Positions 16,384 through 29,200 of a stretch of DNA of 56,127 nucleotides are shown in pieces (the stretch's first letter is position 1; every line of letters starts with the position of its first letter). The DNA is from Planctomycetota bacterium (GTDB lineage: Bacteria; Planctomycetota; UBA8108; UBA1146). Both the position numbers and the translations under genes were made by a program. The stretch is from contig JAAZXB010000005.1 of assembly GCA_014240375.1 (NCBI GenBank), positions 133,082 to 189,208 on the forward strand, read 5' to 3'. The notes beneath the pieces are model-generated. The model was not told the DNA's origin. It did not search any database and saw only the letters and a list, made by a program, of their open reading frames with translations.

Positions 16384-19300
16384 CGTTTGAACTTCCTTCT
16401 CTCGATGGAGAAGTCTTCCATCGAGTAGATGGGCAAATCGTCGACCAGTAACAGGCCGTCTGCCAGGATCAATCCGCGTTGATCGTCGATGCTCTGGATA
16501 CTGGCCTCGACGACGACTCGTTTCCGATCGGGGATCACCTGCCCTCTATAGGTCCATCGGTGCGGAATCCCCGGAGCCAGGGTACGGGGGAGCCACTGCT
16601 CGTCACTACCCCAACGATCCCTGGCTACCACCTGCAAGAGCTGGAGCATCGATTCCAGGCCGAGACTTCCGGGCCATACCGGATCTCCCATGAAGTGTGC
16701 TCGAAAGAACCACGCATTCGGGTCGACATCGATTCCACCCCGGATGAATCCCAGGCCAGCGGTCCCACCATCTGGAACGAACAGTTCCACATCATCGACC
16801 ATCCGGAATCGAGGATCCGGTCCATCGGAGTAGTGGGGGACCTGAAACGCTTTACCTCGCATCGCCTCGCGTGGTGGGATGGTCCTTGCGACAGCACCTG
16901 GAAGGCCAACCTGCTGGGCGAGAGCCTCGGCCGGGAAGAAGCCGAAGTAGGTGTTTCCGCGATAGAGGGGCCCCTGCGAGTCACACACTTCCAGATCGAA
17001 GTGCTGGATCCACATTCCCGCAGCAAAGTCAGCGGAAGTCAGTCGAACTCTGGTAGTGAGCAAACCGCTGTCACGTCCCACAGGACGCAACTGGGTGGCT
17101 TCACCACCGAGGTTCCTGAACTGTAACGGATGGTCGCCAGTCAAGGCGGAGCCGAGGTACCCTGCGAGCCAGCCGCAGGGTTGCAGTGCAATCTCTATCA
17201 GCACGGCAAACGGCATCTCCTCGTTGCCTCCCGCATCGAAGTACCACGCATCGGGGACCGCAAGATACTCAGCGGTACAGGCGGCACCGGGGGAAACGAC
17301 CCAGGGGGGCCCTTCAACATCGATGATTCGATCGAGGAAGCAGTATGGCGGACCGGGTAACCGAGCGATGAAACGATCCTGATCGAAAGGCAGGTAGCGC
17401 TCTCCAAACGCCAGCGATGGTTTCCCCGTGGCGAATTCGAGGATCTGTGAATGGTCGAAAAGGGTCGCTGCGGAGGAGGCGATGATCGGCGAATCTCCCC
17501 CGCCTCCCGCAGCATCGACAGGAATCGATCGAGAATCGATGGCATCTGCTGTCTTTTGCGGACTCGACCCGGTTCCAGCCCACATCGCCTCGATGCCCGG
17601 GCGATCGAGCCCCTTCAGCCGAAGGGACATTCCTTCCATCTCGACGATGGCACGACCATCGGCATACATCGTGGCATCCGTGATCACATAGGGTTCCGGA
17701 CGGAATCCGATCTCCTTGACCTGCACCTCGTAACTGACCTGGCGAGTTTCTGGCAGCACCTGGCCACGACAGCGAAGTCGCCCGGCGACCCCAGGAACCG
17801 GCATCGGGATCACCTGGTCATGTTCGCCAACCCAGCCCCAGGCGGTGAGCATCGTACGCAAAGTATGGAGGCAACACTCGTACATCAGGGTTCCAGGCAT
17901 CACCGGATCATCGCTGAAGTGACAGGTGAGGAACCAATCATCGGGATGGATCTCCAGTTCAGCCACCGCTCTTCCCAGTCCCCACAGCCCCCCGGTGGGT
18001 TCGATCCGAGAGACCTGGTCGAGCAGTCGCATGCGACCTCCCGGGAGACGCATTGGAGATGTCAACTGGAGGGAAGCGAAGCGATCATCGAAGGCTGCAA
18101 CCAGATCTCCACGACGCAATGCCTCGACATTGCTGGGATCGAGGGTGAGAGGCTCGCTTCCGGCGGGAGGGCTCCAGCCCTCTGGTGCCACCGGTTGAGG
18201 GCGTGGACGATGCGGCGCCTGGACGATCCCTCTTCCCTTGGCGAGTTCTTCCTCCGAGAAGAAACCGGCGCACCCGTCTCGCATCGAAATCAGAGGTGTT
18301 CCATCGACGGTTCCTTCGAAGTGGAACCGGAACAGAAGAGTTTTGTCCTGACGGAAGAACTCATCGATGTGGATGTCGTAGATGATGGTATTTCCCGCAG
18401 CGGGAAGGTCATCATGGAAGATCACCTGTGCATCGAGCAATCGATAGACGGAGAGCCCTTGAGTGTGAAGATCGGCACCGAGAAAAGCGCACAGGAACAG
18501 GTCTGCCTGGCCACTTTCGACGGCGACCGATGTCGGAATTCGACCGGCGTCCAGATACCAGCAGTCTGGCTCAATATCATGAGCCGTGACGATGCGTCCC
18601 GGTCCAAGGGTGAGGGGCTCCCCTTCCAGTTCGAGGATCCGATCGACCAGCATCAGTGGCTCGTCGGGTAACCGGACCCTGGTCGGGATCTTGTCGGCGA
18701 AGGCATATTGCGCTCCGAGCACCGGAGCGACCATGCCGCGGGCAAATTCGAGACAAAGACTGCGGTCGAAGAGAGCCGGTATCGTCTCGGGTGAATCGAC
18801 CGACGATGGTTCTATTTCGGCAGTCCGTTCGGCGCGAGCCGGGGCTTCCATCACTGCATCGGTGACACCTCTACCGGTGGTCTCTTTACTCAGCAGTCTC
18901 CGACCTGCTCTGGCCTGTTCGAGACGTTCGATCAGAGACGGGGATTGCACCCTCGAGGGAGCAAACTCCGGGGGTAGCGCCACCGCCGGTGCAGCGGAAG
19001 TCTGCGACGTGACAGGCGAAGTGGCAGTCGAAGTGGCAGGCGAAGTGGCAGGCGAAGTGGCAGGCGAAGTGGCAGGCGAAGTGGCAGGCGAAGTGGCAAA
19101 CCCGGTTGGACTCCCCTTCCGCTCGCTGGAGGGTGCGGTCCGGGAGTTCGGAACTGCCGGAGTCACCATCGAAGCTGCTCCGTCTTCGATGGTCAGGGTG
19201 CTGGAAGAATCAGCCTCGGTGGTTCTCGTTCCCAGATAGGCAGTCAGATCCGCGGGAGCTCTCTCGGCGATGCAGGCGGCGATGATCCGGCCGAGCGAGA

Positions 19301-22300
19301 GTTCTTCATCTTCGCCACGCCAGAAGAGTGGCAAGGTCCGGTGTGGAAGATCTCCCAGGGCCTTCTGGGTCAATCGAGAACAGGAAGCTCCGGGCCCTGG
19401 CTCGATGAAGATCCTCGATCCAGCTCGCCACAGAGAGTGGACCAACTGTGGGAAATCAAACCCCTCGGTCGCCTGCAAGACGATCGAATCGGCGACTCCA
19501 TCACTGGTCAGTGGTATCGGTTGGGCGGTGGCGGTGGAATGGAGTGTGACTCCGCCGATCGGCGGGTGGACAGGCCAGTGGTGCAGTGCGTGGTAGCGGT
19601 CCCGAACCTGTGAGACCAGTGGACAGTGCACCGAGGTGACACCATCGAGGTGAATCGCCGTCCAGCCACGGGAACTGCAGAGGGAGGAGAGCACCGCCGG
19701 ATCGCCGCCAATCACCGTTTCTCGATCGCCATTGACGATCAGCAGGTAGAGGCGTGGTATCTCGGCGATCGCTTGACGAACTTCGTCGTGAGGGCGATCG
19801 ACCACTGCGGCGCTCCAGGGGGCGTGGCTGCCCATTGGCAAGGACCACTCTCGAGCGGCGGCTCGATTTTCTCCGGCGAGCCAGTGGGTGAACAGATCAT
19901 CATCTTCCATCTGTTGCTGCATCGAATTTCGATCGCGCCAGGCACGCAATGCAAAAAGCATGGTGGTTTCACCGAGGCTATGCCCGGCAGCTCGCTCCGG
20001 ATCGATACCGCATCCCAGCAGCAGATCGGTTCCGAAACAGCCCAGGGTGACCTGGGCAAGGATGGCATCTCGAGGATCACCGGGCAGTGTTGCATCTGAC
20101 TGCCACGACTCAGGAGACCCCAACCAGCGGACGCGGCCACCAGTGGTCAGGTCGGTGCCATCCAGTGCTCCTGGATATCGGGTCAGGAGTTGCCGTCCGG
20201 CTCCAGGGTACAGGCTTCCAGATCCGGGATAGATGAAGGTCACATCGCCGCAATATCCTAGCGGAGTTGCCGAAGAGCGATGGAGTTCCCATCCGGTGCC
20301 TTTTCTCTCGATCGTGCTGCCATCGAGAAAAGTCTTCAGAGTGGCGAGGGCATCGGTGAGAGCGGCTCCATCCTGGAACAAGATGGTGACCGCACGAGAG
20401 GCAGATTCTATCCGTGGATGATGGATCAGCCACTGTCGAGCGATGGAGGCGGCGCTTGCGTTGCGACCGTAATAACGAGAGCTCACCTGCTCGGCCAGGG
20501 ATTCGATGCTACGGCGATCGTCTCCCTCGAGGGCAATGATTCCCCAGCCCGGTTCGCCGAGGCAGGAGGGGCGGGGAATCCACTCTTCAGTCACTTCGGG
20601 CGAAAACTGCTCGGTCGAGAGCACCAGAGCCGCAGTATCCCCGAGCATTCCCGATCCCTCGATCAACACACGGCGGCGTTCATCGCCGCTGGAAGTCCAC
20701 GGCAGCGGCGCAGCATCGTCGACACCGGGCAGGACCTTTCGACTGGCTGCGCAGGTTCCTTGCACCAATGACAGCATGAAGGAGGTCGATCCACTCGCGG
20801 AGAGGCCGGTCGGCAGGGTGACCTGCCAGCCAGGGAGACCCGCTGTCGATGCGGTGGATGAGTGGTTCTCGTCGTTGCAGGTCAAATCGATGGAATGTTC
20901 GTCGATGTTCGCTTCGAGTAGTGCCGAGTAGCGGGAAAGTTCTCGAGCAGGAGAGTTCGCATCCTGTCGAAGAAGTACCCCCCCGGATGCGCCACCGATT
21001 CCATCGATGGTGGCGATGATCGGACCGTCGGTACTTTTCACATCTTCAAGTCTTTTGAGCAGCACCGCCGCTGCGGCATCGGTACGAGCGGGCTGTGCAT
21101 CGACGGCATCATGAAAACGAGTCAGGATGTCGAGACCCAGATCCGACGATGCGGCCAGAGCGACATCGATCTGCTGATCCTGTAGAGATCTCACCGCCAT
21201 CTCGATGGCTCTGAATCCAGAGATCTGGTCGGCGCTGACGGTGTGGCACGGTCCGCCTGCGTCGAGATCACGAGCCACCCGGCTGGCAGCGATGCTGCCG
21301 AGGGCGCCCATCACACGATTGGCATCCAGTGGGGGACTCGCCGCATCTTTCAGTGTCGAGATCCAGCGACTCACATCTTCGGTCTCGGCATCGATGCCCA
21401 ACTCTGCGAGCCACTGACGAGCACGATCGGGGAGCATCCAGCGAAGGTGATAGATGCTACTGCGGGGATCGATCCCGAGTCCCACGAATAATCCGCCGCG
21501 CTCGCCGAGAGAATCGAGTCCACTGCTCGAAAGAGCCTCCCTGGCCACCATCAGAAGTGCCAGTTGCTGAGGCAGCATCTCGACCAGTTCAGTGGGCGGA
21601 ATCTTGTAATCGACCGGGGAAGCGCTGAGCCTACCGCAACTCTCACCCGTGTTGAATTCCAGTCCACGCTCTTTTACCCAGCGGGCGGCGGGGATCCCCA
21701 GATCTCCTGGCAACGGAAGGGGCGCCTGTTGGCCGGGAAGACCGAGCAACGCTGCGGCGACCTGATCGATCCCAAGATGAGGTCCGGCGATGGCGCCCAT
21801 TCCCAGGATGGCAATTCGCCCGCCAGAGGAGTGTGCTTTGACCGGCTCAGGTAGTGCCGACGGGGACGAGGATACGGACCTCTTGACGACAGGAATGGTG
21901 AGCCGTGGCGAGGGGGCTTCCTCCAGCAACAGGTGCGCGTTGATGCCACCGAAGCCAAAAGCACTGACCGCTGCTCGGCGTGGTGCTCCGGAGCGTCTCG
22001 ACCACCGTTCACTCCCATGGGGAATCCTGAAGGGTGAGGAATCGAGATCGATGCCCTCCGGTGGGGAGTCGTGATCGGGAAGTCCGGGAATCAATTTTCG
22101 ATCCATCGCCAGCAAGATCTTGATCACTCCTGCGGCACCGGCAGCGGTGAGTGTGTGCCCGATACATGCCTTGACCGATCCCAACGCACACTGTCCTGGG
22201 CTCCAGGAATCATCTTGCCACAGTTGGAGCAGACTTCGCAGTTCAGTGGCGTCACCCACCGGAGTGCCGGTGGCGTGGCACTCGATGTAATCGACTGCAG

Positions 22301-23264
22301 AAGGGGTCCAGCCGGCAGAGTGGTAGGCGGCACGCATCGCCCTCAATTGTCCCTCGCCAGAAGGAGCGAGCAAGCCACCGGAGCGATCGTTGGAGAGACC
22401 CGCTCCGCGGATCACTCCGAGGACGGGACAGCCTTCGGCGACCGCATCATCGAGTCTCTTCAACAGCAGGACTCCGGCACCTTCTCCGACCAGCAGGCCT
22501 TGCCCACGATGGTCGAGGGGGCGACAGCGGCCCTCGGGAGAGAGGGCTCGAAGTTGCGAGAAACCCATCTGGGTGAAGAGGCAATCTGGTCGAGAGACCC
22601 CTCCAGCGAGAGCCGCATCGCAGCGTCCTGCGGAGAGATCGCGACATGCGATCGATAGGGCATAGAGGGAAGATGCACAGGCGGCGTCGAGGGTGATCGC
22701 ACCGCCGCGAATTTTCAGCGCTCTCTGAAGAGCTGCTGCGGGTAATGAGGCACCGTAGCGATCGAGAGGGTGACTGCAAGGTACACCGCGTGGTCTTCGA
22801 TCATCGAGGCCGAGAGAGTGGTTTCCCAGAGAGTCGAGCACCATCTCTTCGATGGTGTCGCCGATCACCGCCTCCGCCACCGAGGAACTGGATTCGGTCG
22901 GCAACAACAACTGGCCGAGGATGACACGGGTTCGATCTGGATCGAGCTGGTCTCGATACAACTTCGCCGCTTCCACTCCAGCGATTACCGCTAACCGCAC
23001 CGAAGGATCGACCGTCTCCGCCAGTTCCGGATCCAGATCTCCCAGGTCGCCGACTGCTGGATCGACAAAGCAGCCCCGTTCCGAGCGAACCTGATCTGGT
23101 GAAATCGTTGGGCCGCCGAAAGCCTCCGCCAGCGACAAGGTCCAGCGATCTTCCGGCACCGTGCGGGAGGTGTCCCGCCCGCTGTGGATCACGTCCCAGA
23201 AGGAACCGGGGTCGGTGGACTCCGGAAATCGAAGGCCGAAACCGATCACCGCAATCGGCTTCAA
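16380..23264 (-). CDS. pfaC: PfaC-like PUFA synthase: KS-CLF-AT-DH-DH
   Basis: Megasynthase of 2294 aa. Domain order by residue: KS about 1-440 (catalytic Cys near 195 in [23 protein letters not shown] and [12 protein letters not shown] histidines); chain-length factor about 480-880, a KS-like domain whose active-site motif is [12 protein letters not shown] without Cys; AT about 1010-1330 with GHSLGE; an ATSP-repeat linker about 1390-1420; then two double-hotdog FabA-like DH domains with [13 protein letters not shown] (about 1780) and [13 protein letters not shown] (about 2190). This equals fused PfaB plus PfaC, as in myxobacterial Pfa3, but without the C-terminal AGPAT of that type. The start is TTG, overlapping the upstream stop as TTGA, with GGAAG before it. 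Confidence 0.92.
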   Translation of the reverse strand: MKPIAVIGFGLRFPESTDPGSFWDVIHSGRDTSRTVPEDRWTLSLAEAFGGPTISPDQVRSERGCFVDPAVGDLGDLDPELAETVDPSVRLAVIAGVEAAKLYRDQLDPDRTRVILGQLLLPTESSSSVAEAVIGDTIEEMVLDSLGNHSLGLDDRRPRGVPCSHPLDRYGASLPAAALQRALKIRGGAITLDAACASSLYALSIACRDLSAGRCDAALAGGVSRPDCLFTQMGFSQLRALSPEGRCRPLDHRGQGLLVGEGAGVLLLKRLDDAVAEGCPVLGVIRGAGLSNDRSGGLLAPSGEGQLRAMRAAYHSAGWTPSAVDYIECHATGTPVGDATELRSLLQLWQDDSWSPGQCALGSVKACIGHTLTAAGAAGVIKILLAMDRKLIPGLPDHDSPPEGIDLDSSPFRIPHGSERWSRRSGAPRRAAVSAFGFGGINAHLLLEEAPSPRLTIPVVKRSVSSSPSALPEPVKAHSSGGRIAILGMGAIAGPHLGIDQVAAALLGLPGQQAPLPLPGDLGIPAARWVKERGLEFNTGESCGRLSASPVDYKIPPTELVEMLPQQLALLMVAREALSSSGLDSLGERGGLFVGLGIDPRSSIYHLRWMLPDRARQWLAELGIDAETEDVSRWISTLKDAASPPLDANRVMGALGSIAASRVARDLDAGGPCHTVSADQISGFRAIEMAVRSLQDQQIDVALAASSDLGLDILTRFHDAVDAQPARTDAAAAVLLKRLEDVKSTDGPIIATIDGIGGASGGVLLRQDANSPARELSRYSALLEANIDEHSIDLTCNDENHSSTASTAGLPGWQVTLPTGLSASGSTSFMLSLVQGTCAASRKVLPGVDDAAPLPWTSSGDERRRVLIEGSGMLGDTAALVLSTEQFSPEVTEEWIPRPSCLGEPGWGIIALEGDDRRSIESLAEQVSSRYYGRNASAASIARQWLIHHPRIESASRAVTILFQDGAALTDALATLKTFLDGSTIERKGTGWELHRSSATPLGYCGDVTFIYPGSGSLYPGAGRQLLTRYPGALDGTDLTTGGRVRWLGSPESWQSDATLPGDPRDAILAQVTLGCFGTDLLLGCGIDPERAAGHSLGETTMLFALRAWRDRNSMQQQMEDDDLFTHWLAGENRAAAREWSLPMGSHAPWSAAVVDRPHDEVRQAIAEIPRLYLLIVNGDRETVIGGDPAVLSSLCSSRGWTAIHLDGVTSVHCPLVSQVRDRYHALHHWPVHPPIGGVTLHSTATAQPIPLTSDGVADSIVLQATEGFDFPQLVHSLWRAGSRIFIEPGPGASCSRLTQKALGDLPHRTLPLFWRGEDEELSLGRIIAACIAERAPADLTAYLGTRTTEADSSSTLTIEDGAASMVTPAVPNSRTAPSSERKGSPTGFATSPATSPATSPATSPATSPATSTATSPVTSQTSAAPAVALPPEFAPSRVQSPSLIERLEQARAGRRLLSKETTGRGVTDAVMEAPARAERTAEIEPSSVDSPETIPALFDRSLCLEFARGMVAPVLGAQYAFADKIPTRVRLPDEPLMLVDRILELEGEPLTLGPGRIVTAHDIEPDCWYLDAGRIPTSVAVESGQADLFLCAFLGADLHTQGLSVYRLLDAQVIFHDDLPAAGNTIIYDIHIDEFFRQDKTLLFRFHFEGTVDGTPLISMRDGCAGFFSEEELAKGRGIVQAPHRPRPQPVAPEGWSPPAGSEPLTLDPSNVEALRRGDLVAAFDDRFASLQLTSPMRLPGGRMRLLDQVSRIEPTGGLWGLGRAVAELEIHPDDWFLTCHFSDDPVMPGTLMYECCLHTLRTMLTAWGWVGEHDQVIPMPVPGVAGRLRCRGQVLPETRQVSYEVQVKEIGFRPEPYVITDATMYADGRAIVEMEGMSLRLKGLDRPGIEAMWAGTGSSPQKTADAIDSRSIPVDAAGGGGDSPIIASSAATLFDHSQILEFATGKPSLAFGERYLPFDQDRFIARLPGPPYCFLDRIIDVEGPPWVVSPGAACTAEYLAVPDAWYFDAGGNEEMPFAVLIEIALQPCGWLAGYLGSALTGDHPLQFRNLGGEATQLRPVGRDSGLLTTRVRLTSADFAAGMWIQHFDLEVCDSQGPLYRGNTYFGFFPAEALAQQVGLPGAVARTIPPREAMRGKAFQVPHYSDGPDPRFRMVDDVELFVPDGGTAGLGFIRGGIDVDPNAWFFRAHFMGDPVWPGSLGLESMLQLLQVVARDRWGSDEQWLPRTLAPGIPHRWTYRGQVIPDRKRVVVEASIQSIDDQRGLILADGLLLVDDLPIYSMEDFSIERRKFKR
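19009..19092. repeat. 12-bp in-frame tandem repeat in the pfaC-like gene
   Basis: Seven head-to-tail copies of a 12-bp unit (GTGGCAGGCGAA on the plus strand; five perfect, two with one change) encode an Ala-Thr-Ser-Pro tetrapeptide array in the linker between the AT and first DH domains. The copy number should vary easily by slippage without frame loss. Confidence 0.9.
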
Positions 23265-26200
23265 GGGTGGGCTTCTTCCGTCAATCGATCCCGTTGGAAC
23301 GCAGATTCGAGAGACGCATCGATGACCACCTCTGCACCCTCGATGGTGATGGCAGGACTACCGGTGCGGTTGAGCACCTCTATCCGAGCAGTGGCCATCG
23401 AACCCACCACGGATTCGATGTGAATCCTCGTCTCGAGGAGTCCGCTATCGATCGGTGAATGACAACGAAGTCGTGCGATTCCACAAGGGAGACACGGTTT
23501 TTGATGCTGGGATCGACTCCACAGGATCAGTGCCTGGAATGCGGCATCGATGTGAAGCGGGTCGATGAGCCAGTCGGAACGAGGGGCAGCGTCGAACCAG
23601 GTGGATGGCTTCGAGGTCCCCTCCGATCGGATCGCTAATTGCGATCGGGTGATCTTCGAGACCTTCTGGATGCACTGGAAGCACGGACCGTGGAAGAGTG
23701 AGGATCCGTATCCTGGATCGTCCGCTCCACTGTACTCCGGGGCCATCAGGTCGGACCGGGTGGTGGAACGGGGCCCGAGCAGGATCTGCGCACGAGCATG
23801 GAGACGCAGATCAGCAGTGGACGAGCGGATCTCCACCGGAATCCGCAGATGATCCGCTGCGGGTTCCGGTGCGCCGGTCATCCAGGTGATCTGCTGCTCC
23901 TCGCGAGGGTCGAGGATGACACCCTTGAGAATCTTGAACTGGTCGACTCCCTGGAGTTCGAGACCCGGATGGCGGTGAAGTGCTGCCTGTGCAGACCATT
24001 CGAGCAGGAACGCAGCGGGAATCACCGCTCTTCCATTGAGTACGTGGTCCTTCATCGCAGGAAATCGTTCGATCGAAAGGGTCAGCGTTGGCCCTGCTTG
24101 CATCGAGGTGTTTCCGTCGGGTGCAGTGATGGCGGTGGAAGATTTAGTAGTTTTCGTGTCATCGAAAGTACTCGAGGGGCTGTTGCCGAAGTCGGTGATC
24201 TGTTGCATCGTTTCATCGATCGAACCCAGCGGTGCCAGGAGGATGGGTTGAGCGGGGCCCATCGATTCCATCTTCTCGATGAAGAGACGAGCGCCCTGAG
24301 CAAGGGGAATCAGTTCGATTCCTTCCTCATGAAAGACCGACCGTAGTCCTTCGTGGACCATCCCACCATCCCAGGGACCCCAACCCAGGCTGGCGACCTG
24401 GCAGTTGGGCCGGCGAACCGATTCAATCGTCGCCATTCGATTGAGAACCTCATTGGCGGCGGCGTAATCGCTCTGACCCTTACGACCGAGTCGAGCGGTG
24501 GTGGAGGAGAAGAAGGAAATGAAGTCGAGATCGTCATCCTTGCAGATGGAGAGAAGGTGTCGCGCGGGATCGACCTTGGTGGTCCAGACCAGATCGAATT
24601 GCTGGTCGCTCTTGTCACAGATCCAGCGATCCGCAAGGACTCCCGCACCGTGAATGATTCCACGAACAGGTCCATGGCTGGCTCGCGCTTCATCGATGCA
24701 TCGTGTCAGTTCTTTCCGATTTCGAACATCGAGGGATCGATATTCGACCTCACAGCCGAGGTTTCTCAGTTCATCGAGGTGACGGGCCAACTCTCGAACC
24801 TTGCGAATTTCCAGCGCTTGCTCGCGGATGAGAGAGGGAGTGACTCCCTCTGGCGAATTGCGGAACAGGTGAGATTCCAGCTGGTCATCGGCGACTGCGG
24901 CGGCCCAGTCAGGTTCCGATCCTGGAGCGGGAGTTCGGCCCAGTAGCAATAAACTGGGCTGGTAGCGGCGTGCCAGTTCATCGACGCAGGCGCCAGTGAC
25001 TCCTCGGGCTCCGCCGGTGACCACCACCAGGGCTCCCTTCGAGATCAGCGTTCGGGACGGTGTCGTGGCCGGCAAAGATTCCAGTCCGATCTCGATTCGT
25101 CGTTCGGGTGTCAGCCCCACTTCCATTCCCTGTCCCTCGAGCAGTTCGATCACCAGTTCATCGACCGCTTGTCGTGTGTCATGGAATTCGGGGGAAAGAT
25201 CGATCGATCGGACATCCATCGAGGTCCACTCCCTGGCGGCACACTTGGCGAGTCCTGAGAGTGCGGCGCAGGCAGGATCGATGGCACAGGAGATCGGGTC
25301 GATGGCCCCGAGGCCGAAGTGGCCGTCAAATCGTTGCACCATGGCGACCAGTGGTGTGAAGGAACCATCCTGGTCGAGCAGCACCTTGCCCGCCTCGCGG
25401 AGCCACTGGAAGGAGTGCGCCATCGCTTGATCCGGGTCGGCAGGGGAGTCGACCACCACCAGTAACCCTCCGAGTGGAGTACCCGCTGTGGTGGGAAGGC
25501 CACTCTCGATCGATCCCAGTGAAGCATGAAGTGCCGAGATTCCAGATTGTTTCAGACGCGCCACCAGTGTTGTTCCCAGCGCTGGTGAGTCGCAAGCGAT
25601 CAGCACGGAGCGACCCGCGAAGGAGTGCTGTTTCTTGGCGCCGGCGATTCGTGGCACAGGAAGAGCCACTGCAGCAGCCTCCAGTATTTGCACCTTCGGT
25701 TGCGCATCGTTGGCCGGTGGCGACGGGGTGAGTGGCGGCGTATGCGCTCCACCGGTATTCGGACCATCTTCGGCGACCACCGATGATTCGCTCGAGGCGG
25801 CACTTTTCTTGGTGGTTGCGGAGGGAGTCTTACCGTACCAGTCGACGATGGCATCGATACTCCGGAGGCTCCCGAGCAACTCGGGTGGAATCGCCGGTAA
25901 TTCTTGACGCTGCTCCCGTAATGCCGAGAGGATTTCGACCCTCTTGATGCTATCGATGCCCAGATCCGCTTCCAGATCGAGGTCGGTACCGATCGCTTCT
26001 GTGGGATATCCGGTCTTGTCTGCGACCACGGTCACGATGGTTTGACGGATGGACTCGTCGGGCTCAACAGCGGTGGGCGACAGTGGGGCCTTCGTGGACG
26101 ACAGTGGGGCCTTCGATGGATCCACGCGCAGATCGGCCGGGAAAGGCGCGTTGGCGGTGGTCGGTCCGTTGGATTCGCTGGGCGCAGGGGCCGATGCGGT

Positions 26201-29200
26201 ATACCAGTCCACGATCGAGTCGATGGTCCGAAGGGCTCCCAGTTGTTCGGGTGGGATCGCAGGTAGTTCCGTTCGGCGCTCTCGCAAGGCGGAAAAGATC
26301 TCTACTCGCTTGATGCTATCGATACCGAGGTCCGCTTCCAGATCGAGATCGGTAGCGATGGCGTCGAGGGGATAGCCGGTCTTGTCGGAGACCACCTCGC
26401 GAATCGATCGCTGCAACATCAGGTGTTGCGCCACCGGTATCGGCGAGGTTTCGACCTCGGGAGTACCGGGCATCTCCGCAGGTGACGATGGAACTGACGA
26501 TGAAACTGGCGGTGAAACTCGCGCTGGCGGCGTAGTGGATGAGGATCGATACCAGGAAACGATGGCGTCGATGGTTCGAAGTGAGCCCAACATCTCGGGT
26601 GGAATCGCCTCCAGGTCGGGCCGATGTTCGCGCAGGGCGGAGAGGATCTCGACTCGCTTGATGCTATCGATGCCGAGATCTCCCTCCAGATCCAGGTCTG
26701 CAGCGATCGCCTCCGAGGGATAGCCGGTTTTCTCTGCGACTACTTCGATGATGAGATCGGTCAGACCATCTTCCTCAGCGACCGGTACGATCACTTCGAC
26801 GTCTTCCACGATGGGAACTGAAGACGGCGGTGCCGACAACTGCGGTGCGATCGACTGCGGTGCGATCGACTGCGGTGCGATCGACTGCGGTGCGATCGAC
26901 TGCGCTGCGATCGACTGCGCTGCGATCGACTGCGCTGCGATCGACTTTGGAGTGCCGGAGAGACTCGCCTCGAGAACCTGCTCGGCGGCGCGTTGTGCCT
27001 CGGCCAGGGTGCGCTGCATCGTCAGTGCCGCTTCGATCGCCTGCATCAGAGACTCCTGGCTACTGGCTTGCAGAGCATCGGTCACAGGAGATTCGATACT
27101 CGTGGGAAGAATCACCGCATCGGGAGTCTGGATTACGGATTCAGTCCGCGTTTTTGGTGGTGTGACCGCGACTGAAGAGACGGTCGGAGTCACTTCTCCA
27201 GGTTTTAAATTGGCACCGCCGATCATCACGACCATCGCACCATCTGCATCGACCTGGGTCGGACCACAGGGGTCCCAGGCACAAAGATCGACCGGGTGCC
27301 CTTCCACCGCCAGTCTTCCGATGGCCCGAGCCAGGTCAGTGCCATCGACCTTCTGTGCATCGATGCAGATCGCCGAAGATTGTGGCGATACATCTGCGAG
27401 GATCGACTGGATCAGACCCGTGAGTACCTGCCCAGGACCCACTTCGAGGAAGGTAGAGGCACCACACTGCACCATTTCCTCGATCATCTCGAGAAACTGA
27501 ACCGGGCGTGTGATCTGGTTCGCGAGCAAGGATCTCGCTTCTCCTTCACCATCGGGGTAACGGCGACCGGTGCTGTTCGAAAACACAGGAGCGGTGGATG
27601 GATGAATCCTCGCCTGGTTGAGGACTTCCTCGAAGGGGATCGCGGCGGATGCCACTTCTGGTGAATGGAATGCCGCGGCGACCGGTAACTTTCGATGACG
27701 GATTCCCCGCTGGTCGAGGACTCTCATCGCATCGGAGATCGCTGGCGAAGATCCAGAGAGTACCGCCTGCTGCGGTGCGTTTCGATTGGCGATGACCAGA
27801 TGGGGGCAGTTCTGCTCGACGAATCTCTCCAGTTCTGCGATCGGTAGCGCGACCGCCAGCATCGATCCGGCATCGTCTCCTCCCGCACTCGCCATCAGGC
27901 GACCGCGGAAATTGGCGAGCTGGTGGAAATCGACTTCACCCAGTCGTCCGGCTGCCGCCAGCGCAGTGAGTTCGCCGAAGGAATGACCTCCGAACAGTTC
28001 TCCCTCGATTCCGAATCGGCCCAGAATCTGGTACAGCCCCAGGCTGACCGCGCCGAGCGCTGGTTGCGCCACATCGGTCTGGCGAAGGGCTTCATCGTGT
28101 GCTGAGGAATGGTCATCCCACTCTCGCGGCGGCCAGATTTTGGCAGCCAGTCCCGAATCCTCCTGTTGATTCCAGAAGGCGCGTTCTGCATCATCGATGA
28201 CACGGATCATCTCGGGGAAGCGACAGGCGGTGCTTCTCAGCATGTCGACTCGTTGAGAGCCCTGTCCGGGGAAGATGACCGCCAGCGATCCTCTCCGGGG
28301 ACCATGATCACGATCGATTCCCGCGGGAAGACTCCAACGGGTGTCCTGTTCCTGTTGGACCGCCTCGAGAGCGGATTTCAAACGTGCCGCTGCATCATCG
28401 GAGCGACCGACGACGATGGAGATCCGGTGATCGTCACTCGCCCTGAATCGGGCGCGACTATCTCGCGCCACTGCGTCGATCTCGATCGAGTTTTGCAGTT
28501 GCTGGATCTCGGTGAGTGCATTTTCGAGTTGCTGTAGCAGTGAATTCCGTTGACTGGCGCTGAAACTGAACAGCAGGGCGCAATCATTCCAGTCTGTTTC
28601 GATCCGACCCGCCGAGTTTTCCTCGAGCACCGCATGAAAGTTGCTGCCACCGAAGCCGAAAGAGGAGACCGCTGCTCGTCTGGGAAAGTCAGGGTGCTGA
28701 ACCCAAGGGCGGGCGACCTCTTCGATGTGAAATGGGGAGCCCGTTTCACGCAAGGTGTCGAGAGGTTGCCTGATCTTGATGCTGGGGGGCTGGACCTTGT
28801 GGTGCAACGCCAGCACCGCCTTGATCAGACCCGCAGCGCCCGCGGCCGCCTTGGTGTGTCCGATCTGTGATTTGACCGATCCGAGTGCGCAACGATGCGC
28901 GTCACTTCCTTCTCGTGCATAGATCTCCTGTAGTGCACGGAGTTCGATGGCATCTCCCACTGCAGTGCCGGTGCCATGGGCTTCGACCAGCCCGACAGTC
29001 GATGGAGAGATGGATGCCTGCTGATAGGCATCCTGGAGTGCTCGCTGCTGTCCATCGACGGTCGGAGCATAGATGGCCGATCCCTTACCGTCACTGGAAG
29101 TACCGATGGAAAGGAGTCGGGCATAGATCCGGTCGCCATCTCTCACTGCATCATCGAGCCGTTTCAGGACGACGATTCCGATACCCTCTCCCAGTATGGT

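Noticed and set aside
16380..16700. C-terminal AGPAT domain on the pfaC-like protein
   Set aside because: The protein ends about 100 residues after the second DH active site; no HxxxxD acyltransferase motif is present.
17451..18671. Long open frame (406 codons) on the plus strand inside the pfaC-like gene
   Set aside because: Antisense to a clear PKS domain region, no recognisable motif; such long antisense frames are expected in GC-rich coding DNA.
19009..26945. CRISPR-like repeats
   Set aside because: Units are 12 or 15 bp, head to tail with no spacers, and in frame inside genes.
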